64,000 nucleotides of DNA from Aureispira anguillae (GCF_026000115.1 NZ_AP026867.1:5805001-5869000); one strand, 5' to 3'; counted from the first letter of the stretch, positions 14,853 through 24,855 are shown. Notes: generated from the letters alone by a model not told the origin. A program made the numbers and translations.

Positions 14853-16061
14853 TTACCAAAATCTAGTTTTGTATGGATAACGCTTTATATAGAGATCGTT
14901 TACTAAGGTTTTTAGTTTTTCTCTCAATTCCTGTACGCCATCTTTGTGCAAAGCAGCAATAAAGCACGCATTTCCCTGCGTTTCTATTTCCCAACTTGTT
15001 TTCATTTCCTGGATTAGCCCCTCTCGTTCTTCATCCAATAAAAGATCATCCAAATTCTGCTCTAAATACAAATCCATTTTATTAAACACATACAACATAG
15101 GAATATTTTCTGCCCCTAACCCTTTTAGCGTTTTGTTGACCACTGCAATATGATCTTTGTACTGTGGATGAGAAATATCGACGACTTGTATCAATAAATC
15201 ACTTTCTCTAACTTCATCTAATGTTGATTTAAAACTTTCAACCAAATGATGTGGTAATTTCCGAATGAAACCAACAGTATCTGATAATAGAAAAGGCATT
15301 CTATCTACCACCACCTTACGAACAGTAGTATCTAAAGTAGCAAATAGTTTATTCTCTGCTAAAACCTCTGCTTTTCCCAATACATTCATCAAAGTAGATT
15401 TGCCAACATTGGTATAGCCAACCAAAGCAACACGAATCATTTCTCCACGATTTTTTCGTTGTGTTCTAGCTTGCAAATCAATTTTTTCCAAGCGCTTTTT
15501 TAGCAAAGATACTTTATCACGTACAATACGTCTATCTGTTTCAATTTCTTTTTCACCAGGACCACGCATTCCTATTCCCCCTTTTTGTCGTTCCAAGTGA
15601 TCCCACATACCTCTTAATCTAGGCAATAGATATTGCATTTGAGCCAGCTCTACCTGAACTTTTGCTTGAGCAGTTTGAGCCCTTGCAGCAAAGATGTCCA
15701 AAATCAGCGTACTGCGATCCAAGATCTTGCGCTCCATTCTTTCCTCTAAAATCCCGACTTGTTTTGCGGTTAAATCATCGTCAAAAATGATTAATTCAAT
15801 ATCATTTTCTTGAACATAGGCACGAATTTCTTCGGCTTTTCCTTTACCTACGAAGGTTCGGTTATCAGGATGCCTGAGTTTTTGCATAAATCGTTTTTTG
15901 ACCACAGCACCTGCTGTAACAGCCAAAAACTCTAGTTCATCCAAGTACTCTACTGCTTGTTCTACTGTTTGTTCACTTGAAATCAAGCCTACAATAACAG
16001 CTTTTTCTATATTTTTAACTAAGGCGCGTTTTTTTTCGCCTAAATTCCATTCATTTGCCAT
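14853..16061 (-). CDS. hflX: GTPase HflX
   Basis: HflX is a ribosome-associated GTPase that splits stalled or heat-damaged 70S ribosomes. The 402-residue protein has the HflX N-terminal domain (HPDNRTFVGKGKAEEIR, FDDDLTAKQ), the linker with QMQYLLPRLRGMW and GGIGMRGPGEKEIETDRR, then the G domain: G1 GYTNVGKST (215-223), G3 DTVGFIRKLPHHLVESF, G4 NKMDLYL. Length is normal. It appears to be transcribed alone, with its own terminator. The promoter was not recognised in the 409-bp region upstream. Confidence 0.96.
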   Translation of the reverse strand: MANEWNLGEKKRALVKNIEKAVIVGLISSEQTVEQAVEYLDELEFLAVTAGAVVKKRFMQKLRHPDNRTFVGKGKAEEIRAYVQENDIELIIFDDDLTAKQVGILEERMERKILDRSTLILDIFAARAQTAQAKVQVELAQMQYLLPRLRGMWDHLERQKGGIGMRGPGEKEIETDRRIVRDKVSLLKKRLEKIDLQARTQRKNRGEMIRVALVGYTNVGKSTLMNVLGKAEVLAENKLFATLDTTVRKVVVDRMPFLLSDTVGFIRKLPHHLVESFKSTLDEVRESDLLIQVVDISHPQYKDHIAVVNKTLKGLGAENIPMLYVFNKMDLYLEQNLDDLLLDEEREGLIQEMKTSWEIETQGNACFIAALHKDGVQELREKLKTLVNDLYIKRYPYKTRFW

Positions 16062-16470
16062 AATATAATCTGATTGTACTATACAGAACCTCTAAAATAA
16101 CCTATAAAAGTTTAAATTAGGGTATAATGCATAAATATATGAGTGAATAAGCTATGGTTTTTTGTTTTTTGACAAAAAACTAGGAGACTTTATTAAACAC
16201 ATCTAAATAAATCTATGTTATCTTAACATAATAGATACACATAGTCCTCTATGAATCAAAAGACTATTAATCATTCAATACATTAGTCGATTTATTTATC
16301 TAATAAAGTAGTGGAGGGTTTAGATTCTAAATAGGTATATTAAAAATCATCGTATTAACCTTGAGATAGGTTGATTAAGAAGTGAAAAATTAATTCTAGT
16401 ATTTATTCAAACCATCTACAAGGTATTTAGTTCCCCAAAATCGATTTATTTATCCTAATATTCCCAATTT
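16062..16470. other. 409-bp divergent intergenic region with palindromes
   Basis: The region lies between hflX (leftward) and a small membrane-protein gene (rightward). It has no gene. TATGTTA-TCT-TAACATA (16214-16230) is a perfect 7-bp inverted repeat, nearly continued by ATC/GAT outside. GTTTTTTGT / ACAAAAAAC (about 16157-16180) is a second, low-complexity one. Neither has a clear promoter next to it. Confidence 0.4.
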
Positions 16471-17118
16471 ATGAAAAAGCTATGCCTACTTTTCTTTTTT
16501 CTGAGCTACTTCTCCCCCGTTTATGCGCAAGTATCTTTAGATGAAATTAATAAAACAAGGTGTCAACATAACCTCAATGGCATGATTGCCTTTTCAAGCT
16601 GGACCGCCACCAATCTTACAGCAGGTACAATTGGAGTTTTAACAACTCAAGGAGAATGGCAACATTTCTTTGAAATGAATATTTATTTCAATCTTATCAA
16701 CCTAGGAATTGCTGTTCCTGGTCTTATCAGTAGCATAAAAGCCAAACGCACTGGCTTATCTTTTGAAGAATCGGTAAAAGAAGCTCAAAAAGTAAAAACA
16801 ACTTATTTAGTAAATGGAGTTTTAGATTTTACGTACATTTCTCTTGGTTTTTTGCTGCGAGAAATCGGCAGGAATAATTATCAGAATGTCCATTTGTATA
16901 ATCGACTAACAGGTTATGGAAACTCCTTTATTGTTCAAGGTGGTTTTCTTTTATTGTACGATTTTATAGCATTTGCACTTCATCATAACAATGGTAAACG
17001 TTTAGATGCTCATTGGAAAAAAATTAGTTTTCAACCTTCTGGTGCTTATGGTTTGGGGCTTCGTATACAATATAAGCTTCACGAAACTTCTTTTCCTCCT
17101 CTGCCTTATCTATATTAG
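16471..17118 (+). CDS. Small membrane protein of unknown function
   Basis: The 215-residue protein has a signal peptide (1 to about 20, ending PVYAQ) and three or four hydrophobic segments (about 40-60, 72-92, 115-130, 150-168). Motifs such as NGMIAFSSWTATNLTAGTIG and a conserved-looking NRLTGYGNSFIVQGGFLLLYD recur in uncharacterised Bacteroidota membrane proteins (possibly DUF6992; from memory, not checked). No catalytic motif is seen. It converges with the calcium antiporter gene, with stops only 5 bp apart. Confidence 0.65.
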   Translation: MKKLCLLFFFLSYFSPVYAQVSLDEINKTRCQHNLNGMIAFSSWTATNLTAGTIGVLTTQGEWQHFFEMNIYFNLINLGIAVPGLISSIKAKRTGLSFEESVKEAQKVKTTYLVNGVLDFTYISLGFLLREIGRNNYQNVHLYNRLTGYGNSFIVQGGFLLLYDFIAFALHHNNGKRLDAHWKKISFQPSGAYGLGLRIQYKLHETSFPPLPYLY

Positions 17119-17123
17119 GTTCA

Positions 17124-18122
17124 CTAACTAACCAATAAATAAATAATATAACCAACTACTGCCATTAATAAAATGGCAGACTGCCACCTATCAATAGTAT
17201 AAGTTAGCGAACCACCAGTTGTAGGTTTCACTCTTGTGCCAATAAACAAAAAGGCTGTTAAAAGCATTGTTGAAGCCAAAAGAAAACCAATATCAAAATT
17301 CGCAGCAGTATTGTATTCTATCAATTTAGGAGAAATTGTAGAGCTTACCCCTAGCACCAAAAGGATATTAAAGATATTAGATCCCACTACATTTCCCATA
17401 GCAATATCACTATTTTTTTTGAGGGCAGCTACCACAGAAGTTGCCAATTCAGGCAAAGAAGTCCCTATTGCTATTACAGTCAATCCGATCACTCGTTCTT
17501 CCATTCCAAAATACTCTGCAAATTTCACAGAATTGGTTAAGACAAGATCACCGCCAAAAACTAAACCAATCATTCCTGATACAATCAAGAGTAAACTTTT
17601 GGGAAGTGGCATAGCTTGTATGACTTCTACTTCTTCGCTATCTCCTACATTCTTAGCACTAGCGTATACATAATATAAGAATCCCAAAAAGAAGAGTAAA
17701 AATATCCCCCCATCAATATGTGAAATGTAATCTTTGCCTCCTAAAAATAGGTTATCGTTGGCCAAGAAAAACATCAATAAAATTATAAAGATAGAGAAAG
17801 GGAGTTCTTTTCGTACCGTTGCCCTCTGAACGGCCAAAGGGTAGATCAATCCTGCTGTTCCTAAAATCAAACAAGTATTAAAGATATTGGAACCTAAAAC
17901 ATTACCAATAATCATTGCATTTTTGCCTTCCCATGCTGCCCCTATGTTTACCACTAGCTCAGGCGCAGAAGTACCAAATGAGACAATAGTAAGACCAATA
18001 ATCATATCGGAAATATTAAACTTTTTTGCAACAGCTGATGCTCCATCCACCAAAAAATCTGCTCCTTTGATTAAGATAATAAACCCAAAGATCAATAGTC
18101 CAAATGCCAATGCTAATTCCAT
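17124..18122 (-). CDS. Calcium/sodium antiporter, YrbG type
   Basis: A cation/Ca2+ exchanger of the inner membrane, with about ten transmembrane helices in two inverted halves. Each half carries the family's alpha motif: IVSFGTSAPELVVNIGAAW plus IGNVLGSNIFNTCLILG in the first, and AIGTSLPELATSVVAALK plus MGNVVGSNIFNILLVLG in the second. I place the start at ATG 18122 (332 aa), because the family begins with a short hydrophobic MELALAFGLLIFG; an ATG 42 bases further upstream would add an unusual MSSYFGIIIIRIT leader. The upstream flippase gene ends 53 bp before this start, so the two may form an operon. Confidence 0.88.
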   Translation of the reverse strand: MELALAFGLLIFGFIILIKGADFLVDGASAVAKKFNISDMIIGLTIVSFGTSAPELVVNIGAAWEGKNAMIIGNVLGSNIFNTCLILGTAGLIYPLAVQRATVRKELPFSIFIILLMFFLANDNLFLGGKDYISHIDGGIFLLFFLGFLYYVYASAKNVGDSEEVEVIQAMPLPKSLLLIVSGMIGLVFGGDLVLTNSVKFAEYFGMEERVIGLTVIAIGTSLPELATSVVAALKKNSDIAMGNVVGSNIFNILLVLGVSSTISPKLIEYNTAANFDIGFLLASTMLLTAFLFIGTRVKPTTGGSLTYTIDRWQSAILLMAVVGYIIYLLVS

Positions 18123-18175
18123 GATTGTAATTCTAATGATTATGATTCCAAAATAACTGGACAAAGGTAATAGAA

Positions 18176-19555
18176 TTATTTTGAAGATTTATTCTTTGTC
18201 CGCAAAAAGCGTCCTAATACAGTTGGTATTATCCCTGCTCTATAAGACAGCCACCCCATTAAAAATTCAAACAACAACAAACCTACTAAAGTTGCATAAC
18301 CTGCGCCAATTATACCATAAAGAGGAATCCAAAGTAAATGCAACCCAATTGTTAAAATAACACTTAGCAGTAACCCCCATGTTGCTTCTTTTTCAAGATT
18401 AACCATCATCAATAAATAATTAACAGGCCCGACAAATACATGCACAAACTTAGCTATACAAAGTATTAACAACACAGGATATCCCGCCCGAAAACTATCC
18501 CCAAATAAAGCTAAAAACCACTCTCCTCCAATCACCAAAACCAACAAAATCAACGTAATAATGAAACAAGCTAATCGAGTTGTTTTGGTAAAAAAGAGCT
18601 GTAAAGCTTCCATATCTTTAGAAGCATACAAAGTAGAAAACATCGGCGCAGTAACAGTATAAAGTACAGCAAAAGGAATTAATGCCATATCCGACAATTT
18701 CAAGGCAGCATTATAATAAGCTATCTCTGCTTGAGGCACTTGATACAAGCCCAGAAATACAATATCGATTCTAGTATTGATGATATATAATAGAGAGGTA
18801 ATTGCAAAATAACGACAACTTTTCCACCAAAGACCAATTTCATAAGAAGCTACTGCTCCTCTATATTTTTTAGTATATTTTAGGAGTAAATAAACGGCAG
18901 CTATCGCTGTAACAACAAAAGAGAGTACACGAGCAAAAATGGCATGTTCATCTGTCAACTGAAAACGCTGTAGACAATAAATTCCTACTAAGAAAAGAAA
19001 TAAAGAAAGAGGCTGTACAAATTTCTCAGCAAACTGTCCCCAGCCAAAAAAATGCAGTCCTCTAAGTGCCGCTTGATTTACATGCATCAATACAAACAAG
19101 GGGATGACCCATACCGCCCAAAAATAATAATCAGCATATTCACTAAGCCCATGTATATTTGTACAATTGGCTATAATTAATAAAACAATAGCACAAAAAA
19201 CACCAAATCCTCCCCCAAAAGCATTTGCCCAAGATAAAAGCCCTTTAACTTTAGCCAACTCATTCTTTTCCTTATAAATAGGCAACTGTTTTAGTGCCAG
19301 ATCATCCAAGCCTAACGTAGCCCCTACACTAACAATTGAAACCCAAGTAAACACGGTAGTGTAAATCCCAAAACCTTCATCCCCCGTTACCCGAGCAATA
19401 AAAAGTCCCGTAAAAAAGGTTAACAATGCAATAGCCCCCTGCAAGAAAATAGACTTATAGGCGCCGCTCAAAAAATAATGTTTGATTTTAGCATCTAATT
19501 CCTCGCCAAGCAATTGATGTAAAATGCCATTGATGTATTTTAGGAAAGTTTGCAT
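18176..19555 (-). CDS. Oligosaccharide flippase family membrane protein (Wzx/MATE-like)
   Basis: The 459-residue protein has 12 to 14 hydrophobic helices and the N-terminal pattern of polysaccharide-biosynthesis flippases: GAIALLTFFTGLFIARVTGD, then EGFGIYTTVFTWVSIVSVGA. Such proteins move undecaprenyl-linked sugars across the inner membrane. No glycosyltransferase or other polysaccharide gene is adjacent, so the cargo is unknown. The stop is next to the antiporter gene, and upstream the ribosomal operon ends with its own terminator. Confidence 0.8.
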   Translation of the reverse strand: MQTFLKYINGILHQLLGEELDAKIKHYFLSGAYKSIFLQGAIALLTFFTGLFIARVTGDEGFGIYTTVFTWVSIVSVGATLGLDDLALKQLPIYKEKNELAKVKGLLSWANAFGGGFGVFCAIVLLIIANCTNIHGLSEYADYYFWAVWVIPLFVLMHVNQAALRGLHFFGWGQFAEKFVQPLSLFLFLVGIYCLQRFQLTDEHAIFARVLSFVVTAIAAVYLLLKYTKKYRGAVASYEIGLWWKSCRYFAITSLLYIINTRIDIVFLGLYQVPQAEIAYYNAALKLSDMALIPFAVLYTVTAPMFSTLYASKDMEALQLFFTKTTRLACFIITLILLVLVIGGEWFLALFGDSFRAGYPVLLILCIAKFVHVFVGPVNYLLMMVNLEKEATWGLLLSVILTIGLHLLWIPLYGIIGAGYATLVGLLLFEFLMGWLSYRAGIIPTVLGRFLRTKNKSSK

Positions 19556-19608
19556 GGATAATACCTAATACAGAATTGATTAATCAAGGTTTTATGTACT
19601 AAAAAAAG

Positions 19609-19643
19609 AAAAAGTCACCCCGAAATAATCCGAGATGACTTTT
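19609..19643 (-). terminator. Terminator of the ribosomal super-operon
   Basis: AAAAGTCAYC / GGTGACTTTT type stem of about 12 bp that pairs fully only as minus-strand RNA, where GTCATCTCG meets CGGGGTGAC through two G-U pairs. It is 22 nt after the rplQ stop and is flanked by T-rich DNA on the minus strand. It closes the transcript begun upstream of rpsL. Confidence 0.75.
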
Positions 19644-19664
19644 AATATCATGATAGAAGAAACT

Positions 19665-20207
19665 CTATTCTTCTTCATTTGTATTGTTATCTTCAACCAC
19701 AGCATCCTCATTATCTTCAACAACTGCTTCAGTAGTAGCTGTCTCAGTAGTAGTAGTTTCAGATTTTTTCTTTCTACTACGACGAGTACGTTTTTTCTTA
19801 GTAGTTTTAGTTTCTAGTGCGTTAGTGTTAAAGTCTACCAACTCGATGATACACATATCAGCAGCATCATTTTGGCGGAAACCTGTACGCAAAATACGCA
19901 CATAACCACCTGGACGATCAGCAATTTTCATTGCGATTTCACCAAACAAAGTTTTTACAGCCTCTTTGTTTTGTAGGTGGCTAAAGATCACACGTCTGTG
20001 GTGTGTAGCATCTTTGATCTTTTCTTCACTAGCTGCTTTTTTAGCTCTAGTTAATAAAGGCTCAATATATTTACGCAATGCTTTAGCTTTAGCTACAGTT
20101 GTTTTAATACGTTTATGTGCAATCAAAGAAATTGCCATATTTTTCAACAACGCTTTACGATGTCCTTTTTTTCTACTAAGGTGGTTAAATTTTTTACCGT
20201 GTCTCAT
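19665..20207 (-). CDS. rplQ: 50S ribosomal protein L17 (bL17)
   Basis: Ribosomal protein bL17, located near the peptide-exit region. The core is clear from [20 protein letters not shown] and the conserved [20 protein letters not shown], ending around CIIELVDFN at residue 127. The protein is 180 aa while the core is about 120, because a basic stretch ([12 protein letters not shown]) and then an acidic Thr/Glu/Asp tail follow. It is the last gene of the leftward cluster, after rpoA. Confidence 0.97.
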   Translation of the reverse strand: MRHGKKFNHLSRKKGHRKALLKNMAISLIAHKRIKTTVAKAKALRKYIEPLLTRAKKAASEEKIKDATHHRRVIFSHLQNKEAVKTLFGEIAMKIADRPGGYVRILRTGFRQNDAADMCIIELVDFNTNALETKTTKKKRTRRSRKKKSETTTTETATTEAVVEDNEDAVVEDNNTNEEE

Positions 20208-20344
20208 GATTAATAATTAAAGTTACTTCACAGCACATACTACAATCGGTCAACGATGTTTCCGTTACTGTAATTTATTATAATAAGTTGAAACCATATT
20301 CGCCAAAGCTATCAATCTTCAACGAATACAGCTATTGTATTTTC

Positions 20345-21343
20345 TTAATCTTCGTCTAATTTGTATTTAGACAAATCCATTCCGAAAGAAAGACTCTTCT
20401 CAACCAAAAGTTCTTCGATTTCTACCAAAGATTTTTTACCAAAGTTGCGGAATTTCAATAACTCATGCGTTTCATACTGTACCAAGTCAGCCAAAGAGTT
20501 AATTTTAGCAGCTTTTAGACAGTTGTAAGCACGAACAGAAAGATCTAAATCTTCCAAAGAAGTTTTTAATAATTTGCGCATGTGCAAGATGTGCTCATCA
20601 ACAATATTATCTTCTTTTCTAGAATCATCATCAAACGTAATGTTCTCATCAGAGATAAGCATCAAGTGTTGAATTAAGATTTTAGAAGCTTCTTTGATCG
20701 CATATTCAGGATGAATAGTACCATCTGTTTTTAAGTCTATAGTTAATTTCTCATAATCGGTATGTTGTCCTACACGACTACTAGAAACAGCATATTTTAC
20801 ATTTTTAATTGGCGTATAGATCGCATCAATTGGAATATATCCAATAGGAGCATCTTTAGGCAAATTTTCTTCAGCAGAAACATATCCTCTACCCTTAGTA
20901 ACGGTCAACTCCACCTCTAATGTAACAGAAGTTTCCATATGACAAATAACCAAATCAGGATTAGTTACGTCAAATACATTAGTAGCTTCGCCAAGGTCAC
21001 CAGCAGTAAAAGTATCTTTACCACTAATAGTAGCATAAATTTTTTCAGCTTCTTCCCCCTCGCCTTCTAACAAATACTTCAAACGCACTTGCTTTAGGTT
21101 CAAGATGATGTCAACAACATCTTCAACCACGCCTTTGATAGAAGAAAACTCATGATCAACGCCACGGATACGAACCGCAGAAATCGCATGTCCCTCTAAA
21201 GAAGACAACAATACACGACGTAAAGAATTACCAATAGTTTGACCAAAGCCAGGCTCTAGAGGTTTAAATTCAAATTGACCATCAAAATCATCTGCTTTCT
21301 TAAGAAGGATTTTATCTGGTTTTTGGAAGTTTAATAAACTCAT
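20345..21343 (-). CDS. rpoA: DNA-directed RNA polymerase subunit alpha
   Basis: RNA polymerase alpha, 332 aa, of normal length. The N-terminal dimerisation domain has EPGFGQTIGNSLRRVLLSSL and EGHAISAVRIRGV; the C-terminal domain (about 255-325) has LDLSVRAYNCLKAAKINSL and LLKFRNFGKKSLVEIEE, which contact promoter DNA and regulators. It lies between rpsD and rplQ, as in the alpha operon. A perfect 13-bp hairpin is found in the gap before its start, which may modulate how much rpoA is made relative to the ribosomal proteins. Confidence 0.98.
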   Translation of the reverse strand: MSLLNFQKPDKILLKKADDFDGQFEFKPLEPGFGQTIGNSLRRVLLSSLEGHAISAVRIRGVDHEFSSIKGVVEDVVDIILNLKQVRLKYLLEGEGEEAEKIYATISGKDTFTAGDLGEATNVFDVTNPDLVICHMETSVTLEVELTVTKGRGYVSAEENLPKDAPIGYIPIDAIYTPIKNVKYAVSSSRVGQHTDYEKLTIDLKTDGTIHPEYAIKEASKILIQHLMLISDENITFDDDSRKEDNIVDEHILHMRKLLKTSLEDLDLSVRAYNCLKAAKINSLADLVQYETHELLKFRNFGKKSLVEIEELLVEKSLSFGMDLSKYKLDED

Positions 21344-21402
21344 AAGATTATTAGTATCTGATGGTGGAGAATTTCTAAATTAATTGACTGTTCCTTAAAC
21401 GA

Positions 21403-21434
21403 TTTTTAGGACTTCGAATCTGAAGTCCTAAAAA
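21403..21434 (-). promoter_or_regulatory. Intra-operon hairpin between rpsD and rpoA
   Basis: TTTTTAGGACTTC and GAAGTCCTAAAAA form a perfect 13-bp stem around a 6-nt loop, 60 nt before the rpoA ATG and 28 nt after the rpsD stop. Its shape is like a terminator. As rpoA has no other visible promoter, partial termination or RNA processing is the likely role (inference). Confidence 0.65.
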
Positions 21435-21461
21435 TAGCAAGAATAGTTTCTTTAAAAAGGA

Positions 21462-22076
21462 TTATTTTGAGTAAAGCTCTACAATTAGCTGCTCGTTAAT
21501 TTTCTCTGGAATTTCTTCTCTATTTGGTGCTTGGATATAAACACCTTCCATTTTATCTCCATTCCACTCCAACCAAGGGAATTTACGAACATTTTGAGCA
21601 TTTGTGCTTAAAGATTCCAAGATAGAATCCATACCTTGAGATTTACCACGCACTTGAATAGTGTCACCAGGACGAAGTGTGCAAGAAGGAATGTTGGTAA
21701 CGACACCATTAACAGCGATGTGTTTGTGAGATACCAATTGACGAGCTGCTCTACGAGTAGGAGCAATTCCTAAGCGGTAAACGGTATTGTCTAAACGAGC
21801 TTCGAGCAATTTAAACAAGTTTTCACCTGTTTTTCCAGATTGTCTGCTAGCTTTGTCAAACATTTTGCGGAATTGACGCTCTAATACACCATAAGTATAT
21901 TTAGCTTTTTGCTTTTCAGTCAATTGAATAGCGTAATCCGATTTTTGTTTACGACGTTTAGAAGGACCATGTTGTCCAGGTCCGTATTTTTTCTTTTCAA
22001 AAACTTTATCATAACCAAAGATAGCTTCGCCAAGTGCTCTTGCTTTCTTTGTTCTAGGTCCTGTGTACCTTGCCAT
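21462..22076 (-). CDS. rpsD: 30S ribosomal protein S4 (uS4)
   Basis: Primary 16S rRNA-binding protein that starts assembly of the 30S body, 204 aa. The N-terminal part is [20 protein letters not shown] with no Cys cluster, so this is the zinc-free form. The S4 RNA-binding domain is at about 94-155 ([20 protein letters not shown], then [11 protein letters not shown]). Order rpsM-rpsK-rpsD-rpoA-rplQ is the standard alpha operon. Confidence 0.97.
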   Translation of the reverse strand: MARYTGPRTKKARALGEAIFGYDKVFEKKKYGPGQHGPSKRRKQKSDYAIQLTEKQKAKYTYGVLERQFRKMFDKASRQSGKTGENLFKLLEARLDNTVYRLGIAPTRRAARQLVSHKHIAVNGVVTNIPSCTLRPGDTIQVRGKSQGMDSILESLSTNAQNVRKFPWLEWNGDKMEGVYIQAPNREEIPEKINEQLIVELYSK

Positions 22077-22138
22077 TGTTTAATAACATTTGTGTTGTAA
22101 CTACCAATCCCAGTAATAGAAGGGCATTTACAACTGAT

Positions 22139-22525
22139 TTATACTCTACGTTTTTTAGGAGGACGACAGCCATTGTGAGGCATTGGAGTCACATCCAAGA
22201 TAGTCAAAACTTTGATTCCAGCAGCATCAATTGCACGAATTGCAGCTTCACGTCCAGAACCAGGTCCTTTAACATATACTGTTACACTTCTCAAACCACA
22301 ATCATATGCTTCTTTAGCAGCATCTGTAGCAGCAATTTGAGCAGCATAAGGAGTGTTCTTTTTAGAACCTCTAAAACCTGCTTTACCAGCAGAAGCCCAA
22401 GAGATTGCTTGACCAGCATTATTTGTCAAAGTAATGATGATGTTGTTAAATGATGCACGTATGTGCGCTTGACCTTGCGCTTCAACTTTTACGTTCTTCT
22501 TTTTTACTTTTTTAGACTTTGCCAT
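22139..22525 (-). CDS. rpsK: 30S ribosomal protein S11 (uS11)
   Basis: Protein of the 30S platform, 128 aa. Recognised from [39 protein letters not shown] and the C-terminal [18 protein letters not shown]. The N-terminus is Lys-rich. The start ATG at 22525 is preceded by a 35-bp gap from rpsM. Confidence 0.98.
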   Translation of the reverse strand: MAKSKKVKKKNVKVEAQGQAHIRASFNNIIITLTNNAGQAISWASAGKAGFRGSKKNTPYAAQIAATDAAKEAYDCGLRSVTVYVKGPGSGREAAIRAIDAAGIKVLTILDVTPMPHNGCRPPKKRRV

Positions 22526-22560
22526 AACTATTTATAATCTAGTCGATTAGATTTTATTTA

Positions 22561-22938
22561 TTATTTACCTGCTTTTTTCTTGTTCGCAACAGTCTTACGT
22601 TTCCCTTTACGAGTACGAGCATTAGTCTGTGTACGTTGTCCACGCAAAGGCAATCCTTTTCTGTGACGCAATCCTCTATAACAAGCAATATCCATTAGAC
22701 GCTTGATATTCAATTGGATTTCTGTACGCAATTGACCTTCTACTGTATACGAATCAGCAAGAATTTGACGGATGCTTTTGATATTATCATCGCTCCATTC
22801 TTTTACTTTAACACTATGATCAACTTCAGCTTCTGTTAAGATTTGCTTAGCTGATGTTAGGCCAATACCATATATATAGGTTAGGCCAATTACACCTCTC
22901 TTGTTCTTGGGTAAATCTACCCCTGCAATACGAGCCAT
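22561..22938 (-). CDS. rpsM: 30S ribosomal protein S13 (uS13)
   Basis: Protein of the 30S head that touches tRNA and the 50S bridge, 125 aa. Shown by [34 protein letters not shown] and the C-terminal [20 protein letters not shown] plus the basic tail. It is separated by 31 bp from rpmJ. Confidence 0.98.
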   Translation of the reverse strand: MARIAGVDLPKNKRGVIGLTYIYGIGLTSAKQILTEAEVDHSVKVKEWSDDNIKSIRQILADSYTVEGQLRTEIQLNIKRLMDIACYRGLRHRKGLPLRGQRTQTNARTRKGKRKTVANKKKAGK

Positions 22939-22969
22939 ATCTAACTATTAAAATTTATACTTCTATTAA

Positions 22970-23086
22970 TTATCCTTGACGTTGCTTGAACTTAGGATTT
23001 TTTTTATTGATAATGTAAACTTTACCTTTTCGGCGCACGATTTTACAATCGGCAGAACGCTTTTTAACCGATGGTCTTACTTTCAT
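22970..23086 (-). CDS. rpmJ: 50S ribosomal protein L36 (bL36), zinc-free form
   Basis: A 38-residue protein read from ATG 23086 to TAA 22970: it begins [20 protein letters not shown] and continues [18 protein letters not shown]. It has a single Cys instead of the C-x2-C...C...H zinc ribbon, so it is the C-minus form common in Bacteroidota. It sits between infA and rpsM, the normal location. Confidence 0.97.
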   Translation of the reverse strand: MKVRPSVKKRSADCKIVRRKGKVYIINKKNPKFKQRQG

Positions 23087-23100
23087 GATTCTAGTTAATT

Positions 23101-23319
23101 TTATTTATAGCGATATATAATGCGCCCTCTAGTTAAATCATATGGAGACATTTCAACAGCTACTTTATCTCCTGGAAGAATACGAATGTAGTTCATTCTC
23201 ATTTTTCCTGAAATTGTAGCGATGATAATATGCTCATTTTCTAACTTAACCCGAAACATTGCATTTGATAATGCTTCGGTAATAGTTCCATCCTGGCGGA
23301 TTAATTCTTGCTTAGCCAT
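23101..23319 (-). CDS. infA: Translation initiation factor IF-1
   Basis: S1-like OB-fold protein of 72 residues that occupies the A site of the 30S subunit during initiation. Recognised from [17 protein letters not shown], the [19 protein letters not shown] core and [13 protein letters not shown]. Length is exactly typical. It follows secY directly here; map and adk, often found between them in other bacteria, are missing. Confidence 0.98.
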   Translation of the reverse strand: MAKQELIRQDGTITEALSNAMFRVKLENEHIIIATISGKMRMNYIRILPGDKVAVEMSPYDLTRGRIIYRYK

Positions 23320-23436
23320 AGATTCTCTTTTCGGACTGCGAATATCTAAATATTAATTTAAATAACCTAATTTTTAACTATCTATTTTATAATAGCTTAT
23401 CGTAAACTAGGTCGTTTTATTTTATGCTTACTACTC

Positions 23437-24780
23437 TTAAGCTACAGAATCAGTCTCAGCTTCAGTAGTTCTTGTTCTTCCTTTTATCTTTCTAACATCG
23501 TATCCATGCATTGACAAATGCCCATCAACTTGTTGTAATGTATCCAACACTACTGCTACCAAAATCAATAATGAAGTACCTCCATAAAAGATGGCAAATC
23601 CAACATTAGAAGTAATCGTAGCGGCAGCAATACCAGGAATAATTGAAATTAAACCCAAAGCAATAGAGCCAGGTAAAGTAACTAATGTCGTCACATCATC
23701 AATATATTCTGCAGTATCATTTCCTTGTTTTACACCAGGAATAAACGCATTCTGACGTTTTAAATGATCAGCATATTGTTGAGGATTTACAATCAAAGCA
23801 GTATAAACATAAGTAAATAATACAACCAAGACAAAAAAGACAACATTATAAGGCAAAGATGTAAAATCAGCCATCTTAGCCCAAAACCCACTCTCGCTCC
23901 CCAACCCAGCAGCAATCGCACCAGGAACAAACATCAATGCTTGAGCAAAGATAATAGGCATTACACCAGCAGCATTCAATTTAATTGGCAAATAATCTCT
24001 TTCTGTACCTAATTCATTCAGATTATTTCTACCAATCATGTGCTTAGCAAATTGGATTTTTATTTTTCTAACAGCTTGTACCAAAGCGACACTTGCCATT
24101 ACAACTCCCACAAATAAAGCCATTTCTACAATAAAAATGATCAATTGACCACTACCTAGCTTAATTTGGAATTCACTAACGAATGCACCTGGCAATGCAG
24201 CAATAATACCAGCCGTAATTAATAACGAGATACCATTTCCGATACCTTTGTCAGTAATACGTTCGCCCAACCACATACAGAATACTGTACCAGCAGTAAG
24301 AATAATAATATTAGCTAACCAAAATACAGTTGGAGGAATTTGAGCCATGATAACCCCTTGCTGCGAATTTAGATAAGTCAAATAAGCAGATCCTTGTACA
24401 ATCGTAATAGCAATTGTAATAACCCTTGTTATTTGATTTAACTTACGCTGACCATTCTCTCCATCTTTTTGAAGTTTCTGGAAATATGGCACTGCAAATC
24501 CAAGTAATTGTACAATAATAGAAGCCGAGATATAAGGCATAATACCCAAAGCAAAAACCGCAGCTTTAAAGAATGACCCTCCAGTAAAAGAGTTTAAAAG
24601 ATCAATAAGACCTCCTTCACCAGAACTTACAGCATTCCTTAATGCCTCAGAATCAATCCCAGGCAAAATAACAAAACTTCCAAAACGATAAACTGCAAGA
24701 AATCCAATTGTGAGTAAGATACGATTCCTCAAATCTTCTACTTCCCAGATATCTTGTAATTTTTTGATTAAACCATTCAT
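23437..24780 (-). CDS. secY: Preprotein translocase subunit SecY
   Basis: Ten-helix channel subunit of the Sec translocon in the inner membrane, 447 aa. Motifs: RFGSFVILPGID at TM1, the plug/TM2 region GGSFFKAAVFALGIMPYISA, the cytoplasmic loop RNNLNELGTERDYLPIKLNA, and GVMPIIFAQALMFVPG in TM7. Position rplO-secY-infA is standard for the spc operon. A strong hairpin lies between rplO and this gene. Confidence 0.97.
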   Translation of the reverse strand: MNGLIKKLQDIWEVEDLRNRILLTIGFLAVYRFGSFVILPGIDSEALRNAVSSGEGGLIDLLNSFTGGSFFKAAVFALGIMPYISASIIVQLLGFAVPYFQKLQKDGENGQRKLNQITRVITIAITIVQGSAYLTYLNSQQGVIMAQIPPTVFWLANIIILTAGTVFCMWLGERITDKGIGNGISLLITAGIIAALPGAFVSEFQIKLGSGQLIIFIVEMALFVGVVMASVALVQAVRKIKIQFAKHMIGRNNLNELGTERDYLPIKLNAAGVMPIIFAQALMFVPGAIAAGLGSESGFWAKMADFTSLPYNVVFFVLVVLFTYVYTALIVNPQQYADHLKRQNAFIPGVKQGNDTAEYIDDVTTLVTLPGSIALGLISIIPGIAAATITSNVGFAIFYGGTSLLILVAVVLDTLQQVDGHLSMHGYDVRKIKGRTRTTEAETDSVA

Positions 24781-24811
24781 TATCTTAAGATATTATTAGA
24801 TGAAGAGCATG

Positions 24812-24848
24812 AAAAAATTGGAAAAGTAAATTACTTTTCCAATTTTTT
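24812..24848 (-). promoter_or_regulatory. Intra-operon hairpin between rplO and secY
   Basis: AAAAAATTGGAAAAGTAA and TTACTTTTCCAATTTTTT are perfect inverted repeats of 18 bp separated by one base, so the practical loop is about 7 nt. It starts 7 nt after the rplO stop and ends 32 nt before the secY ATG. It looks like a rho-independent terminator with its own U tract, implying partial termination inside the operon. Confidence 0.7.
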
Positions 24849-24855
24849 AGCATTA

